A DNA stretch of 64,000 nucleotides, taken from contig JAHJPX010000002.1 of NCBI GenBank assembly GCA_018819515.1, positions 62,001 through 126,000 on the forward strand, given 5' to 3'. The stretch is from Gammaproteobacteria bacterium. GTDB taxonomy: Bacteria > Pseudomonadota > Gammaproteobacteria > Burkholderiales > Rhodocyclaceae. The first letter of the stretch is position 1, and the number at the start of each line of letters is the position of its first letter. Below are positions 16,372 through 25,766 of this stretch, piece by piece. Both the position numbers and the translations under genes were made by a program. Under the pieces are notes generated by a model. The model saw only the letters and a list, made by a program, of their open reading frames with translations. It was not told the DNA's origin and searched no databases.

Positions 16372-17958
16372 TTAGCGTGCCTTGCGTTTGACGACGCGTC
16401 GTGACGGGCGGGGCGTCGTCTTTTGGCTGGTACGACCCTTTGCCGTCGCTTTGCTCCGTCGCTTGCTTTTGGCGGCCTTCCGTCGTTTGCCCTTTTTGCC
16501 GGCCTTGCGACTACCGGTCGACATTTTCGGCAGGCTGGTCGCGAGCAGGTCGGAGATTTGGGCGCCCGGACGGGGTACCAGCAGGTTGAAGCCCGGCCTG
16601 ACCTTGACGCGCGGCGTAATGCCGTTCATCTGCTTGAGCCGGATTAGCGAGATGTTGTGTCGCGCCGCGACCTTGGCCAGCGATTCACCCTTGCCGAGCT
16701 GGTAGGTACGCCAGTTAGCCAGCGGTTTGGCCTGCGACGTGTAACTCAACAGGTTGGCCTGGAAGACTTTAACTTTCGCCGCGGGCAACAACAACTGCGT
16801 CGAGTTGTCGGCGCGGATCAGCGGTCGGTGATAGGCCGGATTGAGGGCGATGAACTCGTCGACCGGCGTTTCCGCCAGCTTGGCCGCCACCATGACATCC
16901 ATGTCTCCGGGAAGGTCGACGGTGTCGAAGTAGGGTTCGTTGGGGAGCGGAGCGAGCGTGAGTCCGAACAGTTCCGGACGGGCGATGATGTTCTTTAGTG
17001 CCTGGAGTTTCGGCACGTAATACCGCGTTTCCCGCGGCATCTTCAGGCTCTCGTAGTCCGTGGGCAGACCACGCCCACGGTTGTGTGCGACGGCGCGGGC
17101 TACCGCGTTCTCGCCCCAGTTGTACGAAGCCAGGGTCAGATGCCAGTCGCCCTGCATTTCGTAAATACGTTGCAGGTAGTCGAGTGCCGCGTCGGTCGAT
17201 GCGATGACGTCGCGTCGTTCGTCGCGCCAGTAGTTCTGGTCGAGTTTGAAGACCTTTCCAGTCGACGGGATGAACTGCCATATACCTAGTGCTCTTGAGC
17301 GCGATGCAGCAAGGGGATTGAAGGCACTCTCAATCATCGGCAGCAGTGCCAGCTCGGTCGGCATCCCGCGGCGTTCGAGTTCCTCGACTATGTGAAAGAG
17401 GTAGAGTCTGCTGCGTTCCGTGATGCGCTCGATCGTTTCGGGATGGTTCAGATACCAGGCTTGGCGCTCGCTGACCAGCGGGCTGTGCAGGTCGGGCATG
17501 CCGAAGCTGTTGCGTATGCGTTGCCACAGGTCGTCCGGAGGCAGGGTCAGGTCGATGGTGGCAATGCGGCTTTCGGCTATCACTTCCTCGCCGGCACCTG
17601 GTGTCAGCGGTGAAACGACAATGGGTTCGGCGTCGGGTGGCGCTTCATCTGCCTGGGGGGTCGATTCGGCGTCGCCAGGCGTAGCGGCCGCTGCGGTTCC
17701 TGCGGTGGGGACGTTTCCCGATGGAGCCGGGTCCGCGGAGTCCCCTATCGCGTCGGCGGGTGGTTGCTCTTGCGCAGGCGTATCGTTCGCCTCGGGAGAG
17801 ACCGGGGCTGGCGTCGAAGCGGAAGCCTGCGGCGCGGCGGAAGCGTTCGGTTGGGGGATATCCGTCGGGTCGACGGCCGGAGCCAGAGTGGAACAGGCAG
17901 CCACAGACAGGCCGGCCAGTGCGGCCAGGAACAGGCGACGGATTAACATCGACGTCAT
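16372..17958 (-). CDS. mltD: membrane-bound lytic murein transglycosylase D
   Basis: Outer-membrane lipoprotein that cleaves peptidoglycan glycan strands. It has 528 residues: signal peptide with lipobox (LSVAAC, Cys22), a Pro/Ala-rich linker to about 130, an SLT domain with catalytic Glu in LLPMIESAFNP and the LASYNWGENAV motif, then one LysM near 415-460. The last 45 residues or so are unusually basic (repeated K/R/S/T, for example KAGKKGKRRKAAKSKRR). Gene order mltD-gloB-methyltransferase-rnhA-dnaQ matches E. coli. Confidence 0.93.
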   Translation of the reverse strand: MTSMLIRRLFLAALAGLSVAACSTLAPAVDPTDIPQPNASAAPQASASTPAPVSPEANDTPAQEQPPADAIGDSADPAPSGNVPTAGTAAAATPGDAESTPQADEAPPDAEPIVVSPLTPGAGEEVIAESRIATIDLTLPPDDLWQRIRNSFGMPDLHSPLVSERQAWYLNHPETIERITERSRLYLFHIVEELERRGMPTELALLPMIESAFNPLAASRSRALGIWQFIPSTGKVFKLDQNYWRDERRDVIASTDAALDYLQRIYEMQGDWHLTLASYNWGENAVARAVAHNRGRGLPTDYESLKMPRETRYYVPKLQALKNIIARPELFGLTLAPLPNEPYFDTVDLPGDMDVMVAAKLAETPVDEFIALNPAYHRPLIRADNSTQLLLPAAKVKVFQANLLSYTSQAKPLANWRTYQLGKGESLAKVAARHNISLIRLKQMNGITPRVKVRPGFNLLVPRPGAQISDLLATSLPKMSTGSRKAGKKGKRRKAAKSKRRSKATAKGRTSQKTTPRPSRRVVKRKAR

Positions 17959-18028
17959 TCTACCGAATCAGGCGTGGCAGCCTCCCGGTTCCAGCCCGTC
18001 TGGCCCGCAAGCCCAGGAAAACCGTGGC

Positions 18029-18799
18029 TCAGAAGTTGTCGCGCCAGGCGCGCAGCGCGCTGAAGACTTCCAGTTCGTTGGCCGGCGCGCGGCCGAGGCG
18101 ACGGGCGACGCTCGCGATTACCTCGGCTTCCTGGCAGCGCAAAAAGGGATTGGTGGCCAGTTCGTCGGCAATCGTGAAAGGCACGGTCGGCAACCCGGCG
18201 GCGCGCAGTCGGGCGACTTCCCTGCCGCGCACTTCGATTTCGGTGTTGCCCGGCTCGACTGCTTCGGCGAAGCGGATGCCGGAAGCCGTGTATTCGTGGG
18301 CGCAGTAGGCAAAAGTCAGTCGTGGCAGTGCGCCGATGCGCTTCAGTGCCGCCTGGAGCTGGGCGGCGGTGCCTTCGAACAGGCGGCCGCAGCCGCAGCC
18401 GAACAGGGTGTCGCCACAGAACAGCGTCGCTGGGCGATAATAGCCGACGTGACCGCGCGTGTGGCCGGCGAGGTCCAGGACGTCGAAATCGATGCCGAGT
18501 TCCGGCAGCGTCAGGCGATCCCCGCCGGAGACGGCGTGCGTGGTTCCGGCGATCGCTTCAGCGTCCGGCGCATGTACGGGCACTGGACGACGGGCGGTCA
18601 GTTCGGCGATGCCGCCGGTGTGGTCGCGGTGGTGGTGCGTTATCAGGATGGCGCAAAGGTGGTCGCCGGACCGGGAAAGATGGTCGAGTACGGGCGCGGC
18701 GTCGCCGGGGTCCACCACGGCAACAATGCCGTCGCGGCGCAGGCACCAGATATAGTTGTCCTCGAAGGCGGGCAGCGGGAAGACATCCAAGGGTTTCAT
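18029..18799 (-). CDS. gloB: hydroxyacylglutathione hydrolase (glyoxalase II)
   Basis: Metallo-beta-lactamase-fold enzyme that hydrolyses S-lactoylglutathione in methylglyoxal detoxification. It has 256 residues. Metal motif THHHRDHTGG, the conserved GHTRGHVGYY and CAHEYT are visible. A dispersed-repeat copy (18311-18334) is read as ALPRLTF directly before the CAHEYT metal-ligand segment, without obvious length change relative to the family. It is divergent from the methyltransferase gene with a 12-bp gap. Confidence 0.95.
   Translation of the reverse strand: MKPLDVFPLPAFEDNYIWCLRRDGIVAVVDPGDAAPVLDHLSRSGDHLCAILITHHHRDHTGGIAELTARRPVPVHAPDAEAIAGTTHAVSGGDRLTLPELGIDFDVLDLAGHTRGHVGYYRPATLFCGDTLFGCGCGRLFEGTAAQLQAALKRIGALPRLTFAYCAHEYTASGIRFAEAVEPGNTEIEVRGREVARLRAAGLPTVPFTIADELATNPFLRCQEAEVIASVARRLGRAPANELEVFSALRAWRDNF
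18311..18334 (+). repeat. dispersed 24-bp repeat, copy 7 (inside gloB)
   Basis: AAAGTCAGTCGTGG then a diverged middle and GCGCC. It is antisense to gloB and read as ALPRLTF. Confidence 0.85.
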
Positions 18800-18811
18800 G
18801 AGCGCATATTA

Positions 18812-19531
18812 ATGGCTATGCAAGGATTTTCCGATTGGCTGGAAACGCCACAAGGGCGCTACGTGCTGGACTGGGAACAGGCCAGGCACGACCAGTTGGT
18901 GGCGGACATCTTCGGCTTCAATGCAGTTCAAATCGGCTTGCCGGGCATTGATTTCTTGCGCACCAACCGCATGCCTTTCCGTTTCCGCTGCGATGATCGC
19001 AGCGCCGCCGTGCAGATGCGCACCGACCTGCATCACCTGCCGCTGGCCGCCAACAGCGTCGACCTGGTGGTGCTGCCGCACATGCTCGAGTTCGACGCCA
19101 ATCCGCACCAGATCCTGCGCGAGGTCGAGCGTGTTCTGGTTCCGGAAGGCAGTGTGATTGTCACCGGTTTCAATCCCTACAGCCTTTGGGGCGTACGGCG
19201 GGGTTTGGCCCGCCGCGATCCGTCGCCGCCCTGGCGCGGTCGATACATTTCGGTGTCGCGGCTGAAGGACTGGTTCGCGCTGCTGGGCATGGAGCCGCAT
19301 GCGGGCGTGTTCGGCTGCTACGCGCCTGCGGTGACACAGGAAAAGTGGTTGCAGCGCTTTCTCTGGCTGGACGCGGCGGGCGACCGCTGGTGGCCGATCG
19401 GCGGCGCGGTATACATGATTCAGGCGATCAAGCGCGTACCGGGCATGCGGTTACTGATGCCGAAATGGAAAGATCGGCTGGCGCGCGCCAAGGCGCTGAT
19501 GCCGGTGACGCAGAAGACCGACCACCAATGA
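18812..19531 (+). CDS. class I SAM-dependent methyltransferase (YafS-like)
   Basis: The start is ATG 18812 (MAMQGFSDWLETPQGRYVLDWEQ), 239 residues. The fold resembles methyltransferase type 11: DLVVLPHMLEFDANPHQILREVERVLVPEGSVIVTGFNPYSLWG is typical of the segment after motif I. The canonical glycine-rich motif I is not obvious, as in YafS, which lies between gloB and rnhA in E. coli. The substrate is unknown. It overlaps rnhA by four bases (ATGA). Confidence 0.83.
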   Translation: MAMQGFSDWLETPQGRYVLDWEQARHDQLVADIFGFNAVQIGLPGIDFLRTNRMPFRFRCDDRSAAVQMRTDLHHLPLAANSVDLVVLPHMLEFDANPHQILREVERVLVPEGSVIVTGFNPYSLWGVRRGLARRDPSPPWRGRYISVSRLKDWFALLGMEPHAGVFGCYAPAVTQEKWLQRFLWLDAAGDRWWPIGGAVYMIQAIKRVPGMRLLMPKWKDRLARAKALMPVTQKTDHQ

Positions 19532-19971
19532 CCGAGACTGTCGATATTTACACCGATGGGGCCTGCAGCGGCAATCCCGGCCCGGGGGGCTGGGGCGCAA
19601 TCCTGCGCTACAACGGTCGCGAGAAAGAGATGTTCGGCTACGACGCCGCCACCACCAACAATCGTATGGAACTCATGGCGGTCATCGAGGCGCTTCGTTC
19701 GCTGAAGCGTTCGATTCCCGTGCGTGTACATACCGATTCGCAGTATGTCCAGAAGGGCATGACGGAGTGGATACACGGCTGGAAGCGGCGCGGCTGGAAG
19801 ACGGCGGGCAAGGAGCCGGTCAAGAACGAGGACTTGTGGCGGACGCTCGACGCGCTGGCGGCGACGCATGCCATCCAGTGGTTCTGGGTCAAGGGGCATG
19901 CCGGACATCCGGAGAACGAGCGGGCCGACGAACTGGCTCGGCGCGGGATCGAATTGAAGAGGGGAAGCTGA
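19528..19971 (+). CDS. rnhA: ribonuclease HI
   Basis: Degrades RNA in RNA-DNA hybrids. The start is ATG 19528, 147 residues. The catalytic carboxylates are in IYTDGACSGNPGPGG (Asp), NRMELMAV (Glu), VHTDSQYV (Asp) and NERADELA (Asp). It is coupled to the upstream methyltransferase by an ATGA overlap and followed after one base by dnaQ. Confidence 0.96.
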   Translation: MTETVDIYTDGACSGNPGPGGWGAILRYNGREKEMFGYDAATTNNRMELMAVIEALRSLKRSIPVRVHTDSQYVQKGMTEWIHGWKRRGWKTAGKEPVKNEDLWRTLDALAATHAIQWFWVKGHAGHPENERADELARRGIELKRGS

Positions 19972-19972
19972 G

Positions 19973-20686
19973 TTGAGACAGATCGTTCTCGATACGGAAA
20001 CCACGGGCTTGTCCGCAAGGAACGGCGACCGCGTGGTCGAGATTGGCTGCGTCGAACTGGTCGACCGCAAGCAGACCGGGCAGCGCCTGCATCACTATCT
20101 GAATCCGGAGCGCGACGTGCCCATCGACGCGCAACGGATACACGGACTTACCGACGATTTCCTCGCCGACAAGCCGAAATTCCGCGATATCGCAGCCGAG
20201 TTTGCTGCGTTCATCCGCGACGCCGAACTGGTGATCCATAACGCCAGTTTCGACATGGAGTTCCTGAACGCCGAGTTCGGCCTGCTGGGGGTGCCTGACA
20301 TGGTCAGCGCGCACTCGATCTGCGCCGGCGTGGTCGACACGCTGAAAATGGCGCGAGACATGCGGCCGGGCAAGCGCAACACGCTCGACGCGCTTTGTTC
20401 CGAGTACGGCGTCGACAATTCGAATCGGCAGTTCCACGGCGCGCTGCTCGACGCGGAATTGCTTGCCGAGGTCTATCTGGCCATGACGCGCGGTCAGGAA
20501 AGCCTGATGATGGAGCTCGACGAGCCACCCGCCGTGGCGACCAGCTTCGTCGCCGGCAGCAGGCCCGTACTGCGCGTCGTCCGGGCCGGGGCCGACGAAC
20601 TGATGGAGCACGAGCGCGTGCTGCAGGAAGTCGATGCGGAGAGCAAGGGCCGGTGTTTTTGGCGGGCCGCGGCTGATCCGGCCTGA
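19973..20686 (+). CDS. dnaQ: DNA polymerase III epsilon subunit
   Basis: Proofreading 3'-5' exonuclease of the replicase, 237 residues. DEDDh motifs are visible: LDTETTGLSA, VIHNASFDMEFLN and HGALLDAELLAEVY. The start is TTG 19973, preceded by a purine-rich GAGGGGAAG; no nearer ATG fits the conserved N terminus RQIVLDTETTG. A 7-bp stem hairpin without a T-run follows at 20705-20728. Confidence 0.95.
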   Translation: MRQIVLDTETTGLSARNGDRVVEIGCVELVDRKQTGQRLHHYLNPERDVPIDAQRIHGLTDDFLADKPKFRDIAAEFAAFIRDAELVIHNASFDMEFLNAEFGLLGVPDMVSAHSICAGVVDTLKMARDMRPGKRNTLDALCSEYGVDNSNRQFHGALLDAELLAEVYLAMTRGQESLMMELDEPPAVATSFVAGSRPVLRVVRAGADELMEHERVLQEVDAESKGRCFWRAAADPA

Positions 20687-20755
20687 CGGGCTTGTCGGCG
20701 GTCGCCCGGGCGCCCCGCAATGCCCGGGAAAAGCCGTGTTCGCATGCGCGCAGAA

Positions 20756-20784
20756 TTGAGACGCATATACCTTTCCTGTATCAT
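20756..20784 (+). promoter_or_regulatory. sigma70-type promoter for pyrG
   Basis: TTGAGA at 20756-20761 and TATCAT at 20779-20784 with a 17-bp spacer, 26 bp before the pyrG ATG. Confidence 0.65.
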
Positions 20785-20810
20785 GCAAATTTCCCGCCGC
20801 AGCTTCATCC

Positions 20811-22442
20811 ATGACCAAATACGTTTTCGTCACCGGGGGTGTCGTGTCCAGTCTGGGCAAGGGCATCGCCGCCGCGTCGCTGGGGGCCATCCTCGAGTCG
20901 CGCGGCATCACGGTTACCCATCTCAAGCTCGATCCCTACATCAACGTCGACCCCGGCACGATGTCGCCGTTTCAGCACGGTGAAGTATTCGTCACCGAGG
21001 ATGGTGCCGAGACCGATCTCGATCTTGGCCACTACGAGCGCTTCACCAGCGCCAAGATGGGCAAGCGCAACAATTTCACCACCGGCCAGATCTACGAATC
21101 GGTGATCAAGAAGGAGCGGCGCGGCGAATACCTGGGCAAGACCGTGCAGGTGATTCCGCATATCACCGACGAGATCAAGATTTTCGTCAAGCGGGGCGCC
21201 AAGGGCGCCGAGGTAGCCATCGTCGAGGTCGGCGGCACGGTCGGCGACATCGAATCGCTGCCGTTTCTCGAAGCCATCCGCCAGATGGGCATCGAAGAGG
21301 GCCGGAGCAACACCTGCTACATGCACCTGACACTGCTGCCGTGGATTCCCACCGCCGGCGAATTGAAGACCAAACCGACCCAGCACTCGGTCAAGGAACT
21401 GCGCGAGATCGGTATCCAGCCGGACGTTCTGCTTTGCCGCGCCGACCGGGAGATTCCGGAAGAAGAGAAGCGCAAGATCGCCCTGTTCACCAACGTGCAG
21501 GCCGAGGCGGTCATCTCGGCGATGGATGCCGATTCGATCTACAAGATTCCGGCCATGCTGCACGACCAGATGCTGGACGAAATCGTCTGCCACAAGCTCG
21601 GCATCCTGGCCAAGGCGGCCAATCTGTCGGTGTGGAAGAACCTGATCGACTCGCTCGAGCATCCCGAGCACGAAGTCGACGTTGCCTTCGTCGGCAAGTA
21701 TGTCGATCTGACCGAATCCTACAAGTCGCTGACCGAGGCTTTGGTGCACGCGGGCATTCATACGCACAGCCGGGTGCACATCCACTATGTCGACTCGGAG
21801 GAGATCGAGCGCAACGGAACGGACTCGCTGGCGACAATGGACGCCATCCTCGTTCCGGGCGGGTTCGGCAAGCGTGGCACCGAAGGCAAGATCAAGGCCA
21901 TCCGCTATGCTCGCGAGCACAAGGTGCCCTATCTTGGCATCTGCCTAGGCATGCAACTGGCCACAATCGAATTCGCGCGCCATGTCGCCGGGCTCGAAAA
22001 CGCCAACAGCACCGAATTCGATCACGACACGCCGCATCCGGTGGTGGCCCTGATTACCGAATGGCTGGACCGCGAAGGCAAGGTTGAGCACCGCGATGCC
22101 AACTCGGATCTTGGCGGCACCATGCGCCTGGGCGCGCAGCGCTGTCCACTCAAGGCCGGCACGCAGGCGGCGAAAATCTACGGCAAGGAGGTCAACGAGC
22201 GCCACCGCCATCGCTATGAAGTGAACAACGTTTACGTGCCCAAGCTGGAGGCGGCGGGCATGGTGATCTCGGCGCGCACGCCGTCGGAAAACCTGCCGGA
22301 AATGATGGAGCTGTCGCAGGAACTGCACCCGTGGTTTATCGGTGTCCAGTTTCACCCCGAATTCACCAGCAATCCGCGCACCGGCCATCCGCTTTTCATC
22401 AGCTACGTCAAGGCGGCGCTGGTGCGCAAGGCACAGGCATGA
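20811..22442 (+). CDS. pyrG: CTP synthase
   Basis: Makes CTP from UTP, ATP and glutamine. It has 543 residues, normal length. The N-terminal synthetase domain begins MTKYVFVTGGVVSSLGKG; the C-terminal glutaminase has LGICLGMQLA with the nucleophile Cys and a final HPEF with His/Glu. It overlaps kdsA by four bases (ATGA), forming pyrG-kdsA-DUF1330-eno-ftsB. Confidence 0.97.
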   Translation: MTKYVFVTGGVVSSLGKGIAAASLGAILESRGITVTHLKLDPYINVDPGTMSPFQHGEVFVTEDGAETDLDLGHYERFTSAKMGKRNNFTTGQIYESVIKKERRGEYLGKTVQVIPHITDEIKIFVKRGAKGAEVAIVEVGGTVGDIESLPFLEAIRQMGIEEGRSNTCYMHLTLLPWIPTAGELKTKPTQHSVKELREIGIQPDVLLCRADREIPEEEKRKIALFTNVQAEAVISAMDADSIYKIPAMLHDQMLDEIVCHKLGILAKAANLSVWKNLIDSLEHPEHEVDVAFVGKYVDLTESYKSLTEALVHAGIHTHSRVHIHYVDSEEIERNGTDSLATMDAILVPGGFGKRGTEGKIKAIRYAREHKVPYLGICLGMQLATIEFARHVAGLENANSTEFDHDTPHPVVALITEWLDREGKVEHRDANSDLGGTMRLGAQRCPLKAGTQAAKIYGKEVNERHRHRYEVNNVYVPKLEAAGMVISARTPSENLPEMMELSQELHPWFIGVQFHPEFTSNPRTGHPLFISYVKAALVRKAQA

Positions 22443-23284
22443 AACTTTGTGGCCACGAGGTCGGCCTCGACCGGCCGCTGTTCCTGATCGCTGGTCCGTG
22501 CGTGGCCGAATCGAAGCAGCTCTGTCTCGACATCGCGGGGCAGATGAAGGAGATCTGCGCCGGACTTGGCATTCCCTACATCTTCAAGGCATCGTACGAT
22601 AAGGCCAACCGCAGTTCGGGCAAGTCGTTCCGCGGCCTCGGCCTCGACGAGGGGCTGGCGATTCTGGCCGAAGTGAAGAAGCAGATCGGTGTTCCGGTAC
22701 TGACCGACGTCCATGCCGAAGACGAAGTGGCGGCCGTGGCTTCGGTGGCGGACGTGCTGCAGACGCCGGCGTTTCTCTGCCGGCAGACCGATTTCATCCA
22801 GGCGGTTGCCGCTTGTGGCAAGCCGGTGAACATCAAGAAGGGTCAGTTTCTGGCGCCCGGCGACATGAAACAGGTTGTCGCCAAGGCGAAATCGGCCAAT
22901 AATGATGCCGACAGCATCATGGTGTGCGAACGCGGAGTTTCCTTCGGCTACAACAATCTGGTTTCGGACATGCGTTCACTGGCGATCATGCGCGAAACCG
23001 GGTGCCCGGTTGTATTCGACGCAACCCACTCCGTGCAGCTGCCGGGCGGGCAGGGCACGTCGTCGGGCGGCCAGCGCGAGTTCGTGCCGGTGCTGGCGCG
23101 CGCCGCGGTTGCCGTCGGTATTGCCGGCCTGTTCATGGAAACGCATCCCGACCCCGCCAGCGCGTTGTCCGACGGCCCGAACTCCTGGCCGCTGAAGCGC
23201 ATGCGGGAGCTGTTGTCAGTACTCGCGGAACTGGACGCGCTGGTCAATCGCGCCGGTTTTGCGGAAGTCGTCAAGGAGGTGTAA
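22439..23284 (+). CDS. kdsA: 3-deoxy-8-phosphooctulonate (KDO-8-P) synthase
   Basis: Condenses PEP with arabinose-5-phosphate for lipopolysaccharide inner core. The start is ATG 22439, 281 residues. Family segments include LIAGPCVAES, FKASYDKANRSS, TDVHAEDE, PAFLCRQTDF, and HSVQLPGGQGTSSGGQREFVP in part. The presence of LPS synthesis supports a Gram-negative host. Confidence 0.96.
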   Translation: MKLCGHEVGLDRPLFLIAGPCVAESKQLCLDIAGQMKEICAGLGIPYIFKASYDKANRSSGKSFRGLGLDEGLAILAEVKKQIGVPVLTDVHAEDEVAAVASVADVLQTPAFLCRQTDFIQAVAACGKPVNIKKGQFLAPGDMKQVVAKAKSANNDADSIMVCERGVSFGYNNLVSDMRSLAIMRETGCPVVFDATHSVQLPGGQGTSSGGQREFVPVLARAAVAVGIAGLFMETHPDPASALSDGPNSWPLKRMRELLSVLAELDALVNRAGFAEVVKEV

Positions 23285-23580
23285 TGGCCAAGGCTTATCT
23301 TGTCGTTGACGCCAAATCCACTGATCCCGAGCGCATGATCGAATACCGGCGCCTGTCGTCGATCGCCGTCGAGCAGCACGGTGGCCGCTTTCTTGTGCGC
23401 GGCGCTCCCTACGAGGTGCTGGAAGGCGGTTGGCTGCCGCAGCGACTGGTAGTGATCGAATTCGACAGCCGCGAAAAGGCGAAAGCGTTTTACGATTCGC
23501 CCGAGTACGTCGCGGCGCGCAAGGCGCGGGCGGGTGTTTCATCCTTCGACATGGTGTTGGTCGAAGGCTATTCAACGTAA
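23284..23580 (+). CDS. DUF1330 family protein
   Basis: A 98-residue dimeric alpha-beta barrel (ferredoxin-like) protein of unknown function starting MAKAYLVVDAKSTDPERMIEYR, with the family segments GGRFLVRG, RLVVIEFDSREKAKAFYDSPEY. It overlaps the kdsA stop by one base (TAATG) and precedes eno by 14 bp, an arrangement frequent in betaproteobacteria. No catalytic role can be assigned. Confidence 0.88.
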   Translation: MAKAYLVVDAKSTDPERMIEYRRLSSIAVEQHGGRFLVRGAPYEVLEGGWLPQRLVVIEFDSREKAKAFYDSPEYVAARKARAGVSSFDMVLVEGYST

Positions 23581-23594
23581 CCAGGAACAGGAAG

Positions 23595-24881
23595 ATGAGC
23601 GCAATCGTTGATGTCGTCGCCCGCGAGATACTGGATTCCCGCGGCAATCCCACCGTTGAGGCCGATGTTCTGCTGGAGTCCGGCGTCATGGGTCGTGCCG
23701 CCGTGCCTTCGGGTGCATCGACCGGCTCGCGCGAAGCCATCGAACTGCGCGACGGGGACAAGAGCCGTTTCCTCGGCAAGGGCGTGAGCCGGGCCGTCGA
23801 TAACGTCAATACCGAGATTTCGGAGGCCATCATCGGGCTCGACGCCGAGGAACAAACCTTCATCGACCAGAGCCTGTGCGAGCTCGACGGTACCGACAAC
23901 AAGTCACGCCTCGGCGCCAACGCCATCCTCTCCGTGTCGATGGCCGTGGCCAAGGCCGCCGCCGACGAGGCGGGCTTGCCGCTCTATCGTTATTTCGGCG
24001 GTTCCGGTCCGATGCAGATGCCGGTGCCGATGATGAACGTAATCAACGGTGGTGCCCATGCCAACAACAACCTCGACATCCAGGAATTCATGATCCTGCC
24101 GGTCGGTGCGAAGAGCTTCCGCGAGGCGTTGCGCTGTGGCGCGGAGGTCTTCCAGCACCTGAAGAAGCTGGTGGACAAGAAGGGCTATCCGACAACGGTC
24201 GGCGACGAGGGCGGTTTCGCGCCCAACGTGGCGGGCAACGACGAGGCTATCGAACTGATTCTGAAGGCGATCGATGCGGCGGGCTATACGCCGGGTCAGG
24301 ACGTGCTGCTCGGCCTCGATTGCGCCGCTTCGGAGTTCTACAAGGACGGCAAGTACATTCTCGCCTCGGAAAAGCTGGAACTGAGTTCTGCGGAATTCAC
24401 CGACTACCTTGCCGCACTGGCCGGCAAGTACCCGATCGTCAGCATCGAGGACGGCATGGCCGAAGCCGACTGGGACGGCTGGAAGATGCTGACCGAAAGG
24501 CTCGGCAAGACCACCCAGATCGTCGGCGACGATATCTTCGTCACCAACCCGAAGATCATCCGCGAAGGCATCAGCCAGGGAATCGCCAATTCGGTACTGA
24601 TCAAGATCAACCAGATCGGCACGCTGACCGAGACCTTCGCCGCCGTCGAGATGACCAAGCGCGCCGGCTACACGAACGTCATCTCGCATCGTTCGGGGGA
24701 GACCGAGGATTCGACCATTGCCGATATCGCGGTCGGCCTCAATGCCGGCCAGATCAAAACCGGCTCGCTGTCGCGCTCGGATCGTATCGCCAAGTACAAC
24801 CAGCTACTGCGCATCGAGGAAGACCTCGGCGAGGCCGTCAGCTATCCCGGTGTGGCGACGTTCTACAACCTGAGGAAGTAG
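23595..24881 (+). CDS. eno: enolase
   Basis: Glycolytic 2-phosphoglycerate dehydratase and RNA degradosome partner. The start is ATG 23595 (MSAIVDVVAREILDSRGNPTVE), 428 residues, normal length. Catalytic and metal segments are present: GANAILSVSMA, NGGAHANNNLDIQEFMI, VGDEGGFAPN, SIEDGMAEADWDGW, LIKINQIGTLTET and ISHRSGETEDSTIAD. Confidence 0.97.
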   Translation: MSAIVDVVAREILDSRGNPTVEADVLLESGVMGRAAVPSGASTGSREAIELRDGDKSRFLGKGVSRAVDNVNTEISEAIIGLDAEEQTFIDQSLCELDGTDNKSRLGANAILSVSMAVAKAAADEAGLPLYRYFGGSGPMQMPVPMMNVINGGAHANNNLDIQEFMILPVGAKSFREALRCGAEVFQHLKKLVDKKGYPTTVGDEGGFAPNVAGNDEAIELILKAIDAAGYTPGQDVLLGLDCAASEFYKDGKYILASEKLELSSAEFTDYLAALAGKYPIVSIEDGMAEADWDGWKMLTERLGKTTQIVGDDIFVTNPKIIREGISQGIANSVLIKINQIGTLTETFAAVEMTKRAGYTNVISHRSGETEDSTIADIAVGLNAGQIKTGSLSRSDRIAKYNQLLRIEEDLGEAVSYPGVATFYNLRK

Positions 24882-24892
24882 ACGCGAACGCC

Positions 24893-25171
24893 ATGCGCTG
24901 GCCGACCTGGGTACTGGTGGCGCTGATCGTGCTGCTCCAGTACCCGTTGTGGCTGGGCAAGGGCGGCTGGCTGCGCGTCTGGGACATGGATCGGCAACTG
25001 GCCGAGCAGCGTGAAGTCAATCAGAGTCTGGAAGGGCGCAACGCCGCGCTCGATGCGGAAGTGCGCGACCTCAAGACCGGCTTCGGCGCGATCGAGGAAC
25101 GGGCGCGCTACGAACTCGGGCTGGTCAAGCCGGGCGAGATATTCGTCCAGGTGCCGCAGAAGCAGCCCTGA
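24893..25171 (+). CDS. ftsB: cell division protein FtsB
   Basis: Small bitopic septum protein that bridges FtsQ and FtsL. It has 92 residues: one N-terminal membrane helix (WVLVALIVLLQYPLWLG), then a coiled coil rich in Gln/Glu/Leu (MDRQLAEQREVNQSLEGRN), ending with EERARYELGLVKPGEIFVQ, the family hallmark. It lies 11 bp after eno, as in many proteobacteria. Confidence 0.93.
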   Translation: MRWPTWVLVALIVLLQYPLWLGKGGWLRVWDMDRQLAEQREVNQSLEGRNAALDAEVRDLKTGFGAIEERARYELGLVKPGEIFVQVPQKQP

Positions 25172-25696
25172 TCAGTCCAGCTGCACCAACTGGCTGCTGT
25201 AGTGCTGCAAGTGCTCCACGTAGTGCTCAGCACTGGCGCGCATTCTGACGATATCCTCGTCCGTCAGTTGGCGGATGATACGTCCCGGCGAACCCATCAC
25301 CAGCGACCGCTCCGGTATCACCTTGCCTTCGGGAATCAGGCTGCCGGCGCCGATCAGGCATTCGCGGCCGACCACCGCGTTGTTAAGGACGATGGCGCCG
25401 ATGCCGATCAGGCTGCCTTCGCCGATCGCGCAGCCGTGCAGCATCACCATGTGTCCCACTGTTACGTTGGCAGCGATGACGAGCGGTACGCCGATGTCGG
25501 TATGCAGCACCGAGCCGTCCTGGATGTTCGTATTCTCGCCGATACTGATTGGATCGTTGTCTCCGCGCAGCACCGCGTTCCACCAGATGCTGACATTGTG
25601 GCCGAGACGAACATCGCCGATTACGGTGGCGTTGGGCGCGATCCAGACGGAGTCGGCAATCTGCGGATGCTTGTCGCCGATGGCGAAGACGGGCAT
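25172..25696 (-). CDS. gamma-class carbonic anhydrase family protein
   Basis: Left-handed beta-helix hexapeptide protein of 174 residues, YrdA/PaaY group. The conserved WWNAVLRGDNDPISIGENTNIQDGSVLHTD segment and the metal histidines (LHTD, VGHMVMLHG) are visible, as is GIGAIVLNNAVVG. Carbonic anhydrase activity is not certain, since many homologues are of unknown activity. It is convergent with ftsB, its stop directly next to the ftsB stop. Confidence 0.9.
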   Translation of the reverse strand: MPVFAIGDKHPQIADSVWIAPNATVIGDVRLGHNVSIWWNAVLRGDNDPISIGENTNIQDGSVLHTDIGVPLVIAANVTVGHMVMLHGCAIGEGSLIGIGAIVLNNAVVGRECLIGAGSLIPEGKVIPERSLVMGSPGRIIRQLTDEDIVRMRASAEHYVEHLQHYSSQLVQLD

Positions 25697-25766
25697 GGCA
25701 ATGACTCGATGGCGAAAAGCCGATTGTAGTATGGAGTGAGAAGTGAACCATCACTAGTACGAAAGT

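Noticed and set aside
17420..18811. Long open frame extending the YafS-like methyltransferase upstream
   Set aside because: It runs antisense through mltD and gloB, both clear genes; methyltransferase similarity begins only at 18812.
20705..20728. Intrinsic terminator of dnaQ
   Set aside because: A perfect 7-bp stem exists, but it is followed by AAAAG rather than a T-run.
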